The notes beneath the pieces are model-generated. The model worked only from the letters and a program-made list of their open reading frames with translations. It did not search any database and was not told where the DNA came from. From positions 1 through 5,606 of the forward strand of contig CAMMYR010000052.1 of NCBI GenBank assembly GCA_946528255.1: 5,606 nt of DNA, written 5' to 3'. This DNA comes from an uncultured Methanomicrobiales archaeon. Lineage in GTDB: Archaea > Thermoplasmatota > Thermoplasmata > Methanomassiliicoccales > Methanomethylophilaceae. Of this stretch, positions 1-5,591 are shown piece by piece. Each line of letters starts with the position of its first letter. The first letter of the stretch is position 1. A program made the position numbers and the translations under genes.

Positions 1-1585
1 TGATGAGGGCGGCGTTCTTCACCAGACCGCAGTTCTGACCCTCGGGGGTCTCGGACGGGCACAGCCTGCCCCACTGGGTGGGGTGCAGGTCACGGGCCTC
101 GAAGTGGGGCTGGCTCCTCGTCAGGGAGGAGGTGATCCTCCTGAGGTGGGACATGGCGGACAGGTTGGAGGTCCTGTCGAGCAGCTGGGACACTCCGGCG
201 CGGCCGCCGACCCAGTTTCCGGTGGCGAGGGCGTGCAGGAGCTTGTGGGTGAACAGGTCCGGGCGGATGGAGGAGGCGATGTTGACCTCGCTCTTCTTCC
301 TGCCCCAGTTCCTCTCGAGCTGGTACTTCAGGTCCTTCATGAGAGCGCTGAAGCTGGTCCTGAAGAGGTCCTCCATGAGGTCCCCGGACAGCTTGAGCCT
401 CTTGTTGGCGTAGTGGTCCTTGTCGTCCTCCTTCCTGATGCCGAGGCTCAGCTCCAACACGGAGCGGGCGATACGGCCGAGGAAGATGGCCTTCTTCATG
501 CGGCAGTCGGGGGTGTCCCCGAGGTGCGGCAGGAGCGAGCGGTCGAGGATGCTCTCGACCTTCTTCGTCCTGTACTCCTTCGCCTGACCGGCGGCGAAGT
601 TCCTCTCCAGGAACAGGATGGCGTCATCCTTGGTGTGGAAACCGTTGGGGGCGTACGCCTTCTTGTCGTTGGAGGCCTCGATGTTGGCGTAGACGATGTT
701 CGTCATGGCCTCATCGGAGACGATGGTCTCGAAGATCTCCTGGTCCTTCTCCATTCCGAGGGCCCTCATGAGGGCGACCAGCGGGATGGAGCCGGATGCG
801 ACGGGGACGGAGACCATGATGGTGCCGTCCTTCTTCTTCTCGACCAGGGTGAGCGCGCGGTAACCCTCCTTCTGGGAGAACACCTTGGCGGTCTCCAGGG
901 AGGTGCCGTACTTGTCGTTGTACTCGACCATGACCCTGTTGGGGGCCAGGTCCTCGAGCGTGATGAGGACCCTCTCGGTCCCGCCGATGATGAAGTATCC
1001 GCCGGGCTCCCTGGGGTCCTCCTTCTCCCTCACGAGCTCTGCGAGGTACTCGGAGTCGGAGAGGGCGCGCTCCATGTGCTTCTCCATGTTGGATTTCTCG
1101 AGGTTGCATCCCTTGGACCTGACCATCATGGGCAGGTCTCCGACGTGGATCCATCTCTCGTTCTCGGGGATGTCCTTCTCGACGCCGTCCTCGTATACGT
1201 CGAAGCGGACGTAGATGGGGGACATGTAGTTGAGGTTCCTGAGCCTGGCCTCCATGGGGGTCAGCTCGTGGCAGTAACCGTTGGCCTCCATGACCTTGGG
1301 CTCGTCGATGCGGATGGTGGGCTTGGCCTGCTGGTCGACCCTGCCGTCCTCATCCCTCCTCCTGCCGATGCGGATCTCGATGTCCCTGTCGCCGGTGCGC
1401 TCCTTGTCGAGCTTGATGATGCCGCGCTCGGCGTCATCGGTGGGCACGCGGATGTCGTCGACGATCCTCTGCATCCTGCTGTTGGGGTTGTCAGGGGTTG
1501 CGAGGAAGTCGTTGAAGGACGAGATGTGGTGGTTGACGATGTTGTGCTCGTTGAAGTATAGCTTTACCAGGTCCCTCATGTTCAT
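1..1585 (-). CDS. rpoB: DNA-directed RNA polymerase subunit B (or B''), N-terminal part, cut by window edge
   Basis: This is the second-largest catalytic subunit of archaeal RNA polymerase (homologue of Rpb2 and bacterial beta). I translated 528 residues with no stop before the edge. Visible family landmarks are GGYFIIGGTERVLI at about residues 195-208, DDKDHYANKRLKLSGDLM at 387-404, the fork-region segment RTSNLSAMSHLRRITSSL at 471-488, and RDLHPTQWGRLCPSETPEG at 498-516. Together these cover the protrusion and lobe domains up to the fork region. The start chosen is ATG at 1585, which forms an ATGA overlap with the rpoH stop and implies translational coupling. A second in-frame ATG lies two codons later (1579-1577). 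Whole B'' subunits in lineages with a split B gene are about this long, so the protein either ends just outside the window or is an unsplit B of about 1,200 residues. Identity as the B N-terminal half is near certain; split versus fused is open. Confidence 0.97.
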   Translation of the reverse strand, partial: MNMRDLVKLYFNEHNIVNHHISSFNDFLATPDNPNSRMQRIVDDIRVPTDDAERGIIKLDKERTGDRDIEIRIGRRRDEDGRVDQQAKPTIRIDEPKVMEANGYCHELTPMEARLRNLNYMSPIYVRFDVYEDGVEKDIPENERWIHVGDLPMMVRSKGCNLEKSNMEKHMERALSDSEYLAELVREKEDPREPGGYFIIGGTERVLITLEDLAPNRVMVEYNDKYGTSLETAKVFSQKEGYRALTLVEKKKDGTIMVSVPVASGSIPLVALMRALGMEKDQEIFETIVSDEAMTNIVYANIEASNDKKAYAPNGFHTKDDAILFLERNFAAGQAKEYRTKKVESILDRSLLPHLGDTPDCRMKKAIFLGRIARSVLELSLGIRKEDDKDHYANKRLKLSGDLMEDLFRTSFSALMKDLKYQLERNWGRKKSEVNIASSIRPDLFTHKLLHALATGNWVGGRAGVSQLLDRTSNLSAMSHLRRITSSLTRSQPHFEARDLHPTQWGRLCPSETPEGQNCGLVKNAALI

Positions 1586-1860
1586 CCCCTCGTCACGAGC
1601 CTGTACGCCACGAACTCCTGGGCGGTCTCGCTCTTCCTTACGATTTTGATGACGGAACCCTCCTCGATCGGACGTCCGTGGATGTTCTCGAGGACTTTGA
1701 TTCCGGGATCGCTCTTCTTAATCTTCGGGAGCTGGTCGCGAGTGATGCCCTTCTCGGAAAGCATCTTCGCAGCCTCCTCATCCGTAAGAAGATGATGTTC
1801 AGGCACCAACCTGTGCTTAAGCACGTTAAACTGTACGTTCTCTGTTGCCAAATGATTCAC
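1582..1860 (-). CDS. rpoH: DNA-directed RNA polymerase subunit H (Rpb5 C-terminal homologue)
   Basis: This is a small structural subunit of archaeal RNA polymerase, equivalent to the C-terminal assembly domain of eukaryotic Rpb5; it binds the large subunits near the downstream DNA cleft. The 92-residue product carries the family signature in order: HRLVPEHHLLT (16-26), LPKIKKSDP (44-52), then GSVIKIVRKSETA (68-80) and YRLV (86-89). Archaeal H subunits are commonly about 75-90 residues, so the length fits with a slightly long N terminus. The start drawn here is GTG at 1860. An AGGTGA motif at 1862-1857 lies 5 bases before an in-frame TTG (1851-1849), so an 89-residue form starting there is equally possible. 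The conserved core begins only around residue 11, so the sequence does not decide between them. The stop overlaps the rpoB start by 4 bases (ATGA). Confidence 0.97.
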   Translation of the reverse strand: MNHLATENVQFNVLKHRLVPEHHLLTDEEAAKMLSEKGITRDQLPKIKKSDPGIKVLENIHGRPIEEGSVIKIVRKSETAQEFVAYRLVTRG

Positions 1861-2065
1861 CTACTTTTGCCCAGCCCGGTCAGCTGGAAATCGGTTTTCG
1901 AGAAATACTGCAATTGAATTCCCCATACTTGATCCGCCGTTGATCGCTCATGAAGCACCGCGCCGAAGCGCGTCACATTCTTCCATTCATCCCGTCCCAC
2001 CCTACCTATATTAGATAGATAAAGGGATGATACGGCAACGCCCATACATGAACTATGATATAAAA
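1857..2065 (-). promoter_or_regulatory. rpoH-rpoB promoter and leader region
   Basis: A good archaeal TATA box, TTTTATATC, lies at 2065-2057 on the minus strand and begins at the base after the TAG stop of the ATPase gene. It would place the transcript start near 2035, giving a leader of about 175 bases. A second weaker TATA-like stretch (CTTTATCTATC, about 2025-2015) would start transcription near 1996. No BRE of standard sequence is obvious at either. The positions are inferred from spacing rules only. Whichever box is used, the core polymerase operon appears to have its own promoter rather than depending on read-through from the ATPase. Confidence 0.45.
1959..1972 (-). other. UUCG-tetraloop hairpin in the rpoH leader
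   Basis: On the minus strand the RNA would read CGCGC-UUCG-GCGCG: a perfect 5-bp GC stem closed by a cUUCGg tetraloop, one of the most stable known RNA tetraloops. It sits about 100 bases before the rpoH start, inside the predicted leader. No poly-U follows it, so it is not an obvious terminator. It could be a structural or processing element, or a chance product of GC-rich sequence. Confidence 0.4.
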
Positions 2066-4069
2066 CTATCGGAACGGGAAATCCCATCCGGAAGGCATTT
2101 CCCGGGCCTTTCCGCGGGTTATGCATAGCAGAGCGCTATAAAAGCACTTCCGGGGGCGGGGAGGGACCTGCGGAGCGGTCCCGGTCCCTCTCCCTCCGGG
2201 GCCTCGTCCCTTGACCGCCTTCCTGCCCATGATGAGCAGCAGGGCGGAGTTGACCACGACGGCCACTGAGCCCACGTTGTGGACGATCGCGCCCTCGACC
2301 GGGCCGAGGACGGCGAACATAGCCAGAGCGACCGCCATGAAGTTCCAGCACAGCGAGAACGCGATGTTCACGTTGATCTTGGATCTCATCTTCCTGCACA
2401 GGGCGATGATGTGGGGGACCTCGTCCACCCTATCGCCCACCAGGACCATGTCGGCGGATTCGACGGCTATGTCGGTTCCGGCGCCCCCCATGGCGATGCC
2501 TATCCAGGCCTTGCGGAGGGCCGGTGCGTCGTTCACGCCGTCGCCGATCATGCAGACCTTGGAGCCGCCGTCCTGCATATCCTCGATGCGTGCCAGCTTG
2601 CCCTCGGGCGTGCACCCTGCGACGAATTCCGCTATCCCGGCTTCGGCGGCCATGTGGCCGGCGGCGCGCTCGTTGTCCCCGGTCAGCAGGACCGTGCGGA
2701 CGCCCATGGAGTTGAGCTCGGATACGGTCTGCTTGGACTCTGGCCTTATCGTATCAGACAGTGCCAGATATCCTGCGTACTCCCCGCCTACGGCGGCGAA
2801 GGCGATGGTGCATCCGGTCTCGTACATCCGCTCGGCTTCCTCCCTTGCGGACTCCGTCACGTCAACGGATGCTTCCTTCATCATCTCCATGTTGCCCACG
2901 AGGACCCGGGTCCCGCCGACCACGGCGCGGACCCCCCTGCCCACGGTGATCTCGAACTCCTCCGGCTTGGAAATCTCCGCTCCGGCCGCGCGGTAATGCT
3001 CGGTGATGGCCTTCCCGAGCGGGTGCTCGGAGAGGGATTCCGCGGACGCGACCATGGAGGCGAAGCGGGCTGGATCGATGATCGGGGTTGCCCTCGCTAC
3101 GGAGGGGTTGCCCTCGGTGATGGTACCGGTCTTATCGAAGGTGACAGCATCGACAGATGCCGTGCGCTCGAGGGCATCGCCATCCCTCACCAGTACCCCG
3201 TGCCTGGTGAGGTTGCCCATCGCGGCCACCACTGCCGTGGGGGTCGCGAGGATGAAGGCGCAGGGGCAGAACACGATCATGACCGTGACCGCCCTGTAGA
3301 TATCAGTGGTAACGATGTAAGTTGCGAGTGCCAGCACCATGACCAATGCGACGAGGTAGGTGGCCCACCTGTCGGTTATGCGGACCACGCGGGTCTTCTC
3401 CGCATCCACCGATGCGGCGAGCTCCGCGAGCCTCTGCATGGAGGAGTCCCCTGAGGCCTTGGTCGACCTCATGTCGAAGGATCCCATCTGGTTCATGGTC
3501 CCGCTATATACCTCGTCGCCGGGGGCCTTGTCCACCGGGACGGATTCCCCCGTGAGGACCGCCTGATCGATGGATGTGGTACCGGAGACTATTACGCCGT
3601 CCACGGGGACCGACTCGCCGGGGCGGACCCTCAAGATGCTGCCCACTGGCACTTCCTCCACCGGGACCTCCTTCTCGTAGTCGCCGTCCACCATGCGGGC
3701 GGTCTTTGGGGTTAGGGAGACCAGCTTCTCCAGGCCCTTGTTGGCCTTGGCCGCGGAGATGTCCTCCAGCAGGCCGCCGATCTCCATGATCAGCGCTACC
3801 TCTCCGGCGGCGAACCATTCCTGCAGGCAGACGGCCGCGATGATGGCCATCGCGACCAGCACATCCGCCTTTATGTCGTGGCGGAGCACCAATCCGGTGA
3901 TTGCATCCCAGAGGATGGGGGCTCCGCACAGGATGATCGCCACCCATGCTATGTCGATCGGGAGATCCAGGACCTCGAAGAACGAGAGGACGAGGGAGAC
4001 CGCCGATATCACCAGGAGTAACACCGAGCGCTTCACATCATCCCCGAGGAAGTCTGAAACTGCCGACAT
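2066..4069 (-). CDS. Heavy-metal-translocating P1B-type ATPase, no N-terminal metal-binding domain
   Basis: This is an inner-membrane ATP-driven transition-metal pump of 667 residues. It starts almost at once with membrane helices (about 15-31, 38-61 and 67-100) and has no GMTCxxC-type HMA domain. Then follow the actuator domain with LTGES (172-176), helices at about 236-254 and 260-284 with the CPC metal-binding motif (C268-P-C270), the phosphorylation site DKTGT (D312), SEHP (H349-P350) typical of P1B ATPases, TGDN (463-466), the hinge GDGVND (509-514), and two last helices at about 567-616. All catalytic residues are intact. The last helix has HNVGS (597-601) and N607 in place of the Asp or Glu common in Zn/Cd pumps, so the metal cannot be named. 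Residues after about 617 form a Gly/Arg/Pro-rich tail not usual for the family. ATG at 4069 fits the promoter spacing. Confidence 0.95.
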   Translation of the reverse strand: MSAVSDFLGDDVKRSVLLLVISAVSLVLSFFEVLDLPIDIAWVAIILCGAPILWDAITGLVLRHDIKADVLVAMAIIAAVCLQEWFAAGEVALIMEIGGLLEDISAAKANKGLEKLVSLTPKTARMVDGDYEKEVPVEEVPVGSILRVRPGESVPVDGVIVSGTTSIDQAVLTGESVPVDKAPGDEVYSGTMNQMGSFDMRSTKASGDSSMQRLAELAASVDAEKTRVVRITDRWATYLVALVMVLALATYIVTTDIYRAVTVMIVFCPCAFILATPTAVVAAMGNLTRHGVLVRDGDALERTASVDAVTFDKTGTITEGNPSVARATPIIDPARFASMVASAESLSEHPLGKAITEHYRAAGAEISKPEEFEITVGRGVRAVVGGTRVLVGNMEMMKEASVDVTESAREEAERMYETGCTIAFAAVGGEYAGYLALSDTIRPESKQTVSELNSMGVRTVLLTGDNERAAGHMAAEAGIAEFVAGCTPEGKLARIEDMQDGGSKVCMIGDGVNDAPALRKAWIGIAMGGAGTDIAVESADMVLVGDRVDEVPHIIALCRKMRSKINVNIAFSLCWNFMAVALAMFAVLGPVEGAIVHNVGSVAVVVNSALLLIMGRKAVKGRGPGGRGTGTAPQVPPRPRKCFYSALLCITRGKAREMPSGWDFPFR
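2161..2190. repeat. Nested inverted repeat within the 3' end of the ATPase gene
   Basis: GAGGGACC at 2161-2168 can pair with GGTCCCTC at 2183-2190 (8 bp, 14-base loop), or its GGGACC part with GGTCCC at 2177-2182 (6 bp, 8-base loop). The two pairings exclude each other. On the ATPase transcript the hairpin is followed within about 16 bases by a short U run (CTTTTA, near 2145), so it may act as a terminator or 3'-end stabiliser, although it lies before the TAG stop at 2066. It encodes part of the unusual tail of the pump. Confidence 0.55.
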
Positions 4070-4100
4070 TCTATCGGATGCATGGTCTTGCGTTATGCGG

Positions 4101-4109
4101 ATTTATAGC
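4101..4109 (-). promoter_or_regulatory. TATA box for the P-type ATPase
   Basis: Read on the minus strand, GCTATAAAT lies about 36 bases before the ATPase ATG at 4069. Archaeal spacing would put the transcript start near 4080, so the leader would be only about 10 bases. No Shine-Dalgarno motif is evident in that short leader. Assignment rests on sequence and spacing only. Confidence 0.5.
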
Positions 4110-4114
4110 TGTCC

Positions 4115-4222
4115 GTGTTACCGGGGCCCGATGCATACGCTTCCGCGGAAATGCATACCCGATTGGCACGATTCCCGTTCCGGTAACACCGGTATGTTAT
4201 AACAAAAGGATTCGTGTTACCG
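4115..4222. promoter_or_regulatory. Palindrome-rich divergent spacer, possible operator cluster
   Basis: Between the divergent ATPase and hydrolase genes there are three copies of the 9-mer GTGTTACCG: forward at 4115-4123, inverted at 4181-4189, forward at 4214-4222. The first pair extends to a perfect 10-bp inverted repeat (4115-4124 with 4180-4189). Between copies two and three sits the perfect palindrome TGTTATAACA (4195-4204). A second set is ATGCATAC at 4131-4138 and 4151-4158, exactly 20 bases apart, with the perfect palindrome TTCCGCGGAA (4141-4150) between them. The first 9-mer lies just upstream of the ATPase TATA box, so a metal-responsive regulator is a natural guess. No known operator consensus is recognised. 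Confidence 0.45.
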
Positions 4223-4303
4223 ATTCCGGCCGCGGATATCACGTTTCCCCGAATGTTATGCTGAGATTATGCGCTCCCACGTCCGGGGACCCGAGCCAAT
4301 CAT

Positions 4304-4310
4304 CATATAC
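4304..4310 (+). promoter_or_regulatory. TATA-like element for the hydrolase, leaderless transcript likely
   Basis: CATATAC at 4304-4310 is centred about 24 bases before the ATG at 4331. That spacing would start transcription at or next to the start codon. No convincing Shine-Dalgarno motif precedes the ATG, which agrees with a leaderless message. The box itself is a weak match, so confidence is moderate. Confidence 0.4.
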
Positions 4311-4330
4311 GCCGCAGGCAATCCGGTAGC

Positions 4331-4939
4331 ATGAGATCCGGTTACGTCTGGGGAAAGAAGCTGGCCTTGGTCATCATAGACCCGCAGCGCAAGTTCTCGC
4401 TCGATCTGCCCGATTGGGCATCCCGCAGGGACTCGGCCGTGGCCGGGATCAACGCCTTCGCGCGCATCTTCAGGGAGAACGGGGCGCCCGTGGTCTTCAT
4501 CCACTTCGACGGCGCATCCCACACCGGATACCCCGGAGACGACGGCGACGAGTGGCTCCAGGGCATCGAGACCGATCCTTCAGATATAGTGGTCCACAAG
4601 CAGAACATGAGCTGCTTCAAGCAGACCGAGCTCGAGGAGGTGCTCAGATCCAGGGGCGTGGACTGCGCCGTGTACACCGGCATGCTGACGGAGTACTGCG
4701 TCATCAGCACCTACTTCGGATCCTCGGAGAGGAGCATATTCCCATATCTGGGCGAGGGCGCACTCATCCCGTACAACGCCGAGGGGAACAAGGCCGCCGA
4801 ATTGATCTGCAACACCGTGGACATAGCGGTGGCGGAGAAGTTCCTGAAAGGGGAGCAGCCGGAGATCAGGCTCGAGGACGTCATCCGATTCCGCACCAAC
4901 GGCCCCCGCATACAGTGGTCCTGGATATGGCGTCCATAG
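4331..4939 (+). CDS. Isochorismatase-family cysteine hydrolase
   Basis: A 202-residue cytoplasmic enzyme of the isochorismatase-like (nicotinamidase/N-carbamoylase) superfamily, which hydrolyses amide or related bonds through a Cys-Asp-Lys triad. The fold's opening strand and catalytic Asp are seen in LALVIIDPQ (D17). The Lys is in VVHKQNMSCF (K90) and the nucleophile is in YTGMLTEYCV (C123). The length is normal for a single-domain member. The segment after the cysteine departs from the usual ending and does not identify the substrate; nicotinamidase, isochorismatase and ureide hydrolase remain possible. H58 in VVFIHFDG, following the second core strand, might assist substrate or metal binding, which I cannot confirm. 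The ATG at 4331 is supported by the upstream TATA spacing and by conservation starting at residue 11. The 3' end overlaps the antitoxin gene by 13 bases. Confidence 0.9.
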   Translation: MRSGYVWGKKLALVIIDPQRKFSLDLPDWASRRDSAVAGINAFARIFRENGAPVVFIHFDGASHTGYPGDDGDEWLQGIETDPSDIVVHKQNMSCFKQTELEEVLRSRGVDCAVYTGMLTEYCVISTYFGSSERSIFPYLGEGALIPYNAEGNKAAELICNTVDIAVAEKFLKGEQPEIRLEDVIRFRTNGPRIQWSWIWRP

Positions 4940-5223
4940 TTTTTACCGTTGAAATGGAAGAGAATCTCAAACACAGCTTCGAGGTTGTCTGCGATTCTCT
5001 AGGGATCGGAGTATCGGAGGCGGTCAGTCTATTCGCCACGGCGGTTGTGAACGAGGGGCGCATACCTTTCGAGATCGATGACCAGCCACCATCAAGAGGA
5101 GAAGCCCTTGGGTTCTTCGAACTGGGAAGGTCGCAGGCGCAAGCCAACAATCCCGATGGTATGACTCTTGATGAGATCAATGCTGTAATTGCCGCAGCCA
5201 GAGCTCAGATGGATTTGTGTTAA
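4927..5223 (+). CDS. RelB/DinJ-family antitoxin, no adjacent toxin
   Basis: A 98-residue protein whose first half matches the RelB/DinJ ribbon-helix-helix antitoxin pattern. It has a short N-terminal strand (ASIVFTVEM), a helix (EENLKHSFEVVCDSLG), a turn, then VSEAVSLFATAVVNEGRIPFEI (29-50), where the GRIPFEI ending is the strongest family mark. The second half (51-98) is polar and would be the toxin-neutralising, DNA-independent arm. Such proteins normally bind both their toxin and their own promoter. ATG at 4927 keeps the whole DNA-binding strand; the next ATG (4954) would delete it. It overlaps the hydrolase by 13 bases in another frame, so coupling is likely. Base composition looks lower in GC than the upstream genes, suggesting separate acquisition. 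No RelE/YafQ-type toxin follows. Confidence 0.85.
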   Translation: MASIVFTVEMEENLKHSFEVVCDSLGIGVSEAVSLFATAVVNEGRIPFEIDDQPPSRGEALGFFELGRSQAQANNPDGMTLDEINAVIAAARAQMDLC

Positions 5224-5338
5224 AATGGCGGGCCTGAAGGAACCCGCTCGGGTATATTGGCGATTTTAGGGTGTTTTTCCGTGTTCCCATCATTCTAATT
5301 ATTCTAACTATCCTAACTGCCAGATATTCGTTAGAATA
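5223..5338 (+). repeat. Structured repeat, copy 1
   Basis: About 115 bases beginning at the last base of the antitoxin stop codon. Order: a 25-base block (5223-5247) identical in copy 2, containing the stem GCGGG/CCCGC around a 10-base loop; a variable stretch with a TTTTTCC tract (5274-5280); three tandem 9-mers of the type ATTCTAACT (5292-5318); the shared GCCAG (5319-5323); and GTTAGAATA (5330-5338), which pairs perfectly with TATTCTAAC at 5300-5308 and with one mismatch with the third 9-mer. The first stem followed by a T run could serve as the antitoxin terminator. Confidence 0.7.
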
Positions 5339-5354
5339 GAATTATCGTGTTAAC

Positions 5355-5414
5355 TAATTGCGTCCACGCAATTATGGATTTTGTTAATTGCGAAAAAACG
5401 ATTTTACGCAATTA
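5355..5414. repeat. Four TAATTGCG octamers in alternating orientation
   Basis: TAATTGCG occurs at 5355-5362 and 5385-5392, and its complement CGCAATTA at 5367-5374 and 5407-5414. Each neighbouring pair forms a perfect 8-bp inverted repeat, the first with a 4-base loop (TCCA) and the second with a 14-base A/T-rich loop. The arrangement could be two tandem DNA-binding dyads or two RNA hairpins. It lies in the part of the 253-base period between repeat copies. Confidence 0.75.
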
Positions 5415-5434
5415 TCGATTGCTGAACATACCAT

Positions 5435-5457
5435 CCAGACGATGAAAATCGGACTGG
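5435..5457 (+). other. GAAA-capped hairpin
   Basis: CGAT (5440-5443) and ATCG (5448-5451) form a 4-bp stem closed by a GAAA (GNRA-type) loop. It is extended beyond a small internal loop by CCAG (5435-5438) with CTGG (5454-5457). It stands about 20 bases before repeat copy 2. No matching structure stands before copy 1, where the antitoxin gene lies instead. Confidence 0.4.
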
Positions 5458-5475
5458 TAAAAGAACACGATGAAG

Positions 5476-5591
5476 AAATGGCGGGCCTGAAGGAACCCGC
5501 ATGGTAGACTTATCGTTTTTCCAGGAGTTTCGAAGTTCGGATAATTCTAACTATTCTAACTATTTCAACAGCCAGTGGACTAGTTGGAATA
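5476..5591 (+). repeat. Structured repeat, copy 2
   Basis: Same order as copy 1 at an offset of 253 bases: the identical 25-base block (5476-5500), a TTTTTCC tract (5516-5522), three 9-mers (ATTCTAACT twice, then ATTTCAACA, 5544-5570), the shared GCCAG (5571-5575) and GTTGGAATA (5583-5591). The distance from block start to GCCAG is 95 bases, against 96 in copy 1, despite strong divergence in between. TATTTCAAC (5561-5569) pairs with GTTGGAATA along all nine positions, allowing one G-U wobble. Confidence 0.7.

Noticed and set aside
83..1561. 492-codon open frame on the plus strand, antisense to rpoB
   Set aside because: It is rich in low-complexity Val, Leu, Gly and Asp runs, as expected from the antisense of a strongly GC3-biased gene, and no family is recognisable. 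The opposite strand is unmistakably RNA polymerase.
1857..2126. 89-codon minus-strand frame between the ATPase and rpoH as a full gene
   Set aside because: It begins inside the ATPase coding region and spans both predicted TATA boxes, so no single transcript would suit it. Only its last 39 codons are kept as a weak leader-peptide idea.
2137..2145. Minus-strand CTTTTATAG as an rpoH promoter
   Set aside because: It matches a TATA box but lies within the ATPase tail, about 280 bases before rpoH. The box at 2057-2065 is better placed, so this is more likely the U run after the 2161-2190 hairpin.
2279..3454. 391-codon plus-strand frame opposite the P-type ATPase
   Set aside because: Antisense shadow of a GC-rich gene; composition is dominated by Gly, Asp and His with no domain pattern.
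4414..4926. Upstream part of a 269-codon plus-strand frame that ends with the antitoxin
   Set aside because: This stretch is Arg/Gly/His-rich and is the shifted-frame shadow of the hydrolase. Only the part from the ATG at 4927 resembles a protein family.
5223..5500. CRISPR array or tRNA remnant
   Set aside because: There are only two exact 25-base repeats, separated by 228 bases, which is not CRISPR geometry. On the reverse strand the block ends GGCCCGCCA, like a tRNA 3' end, but no T-loop, anticodon arm or D arm can be folded around it.
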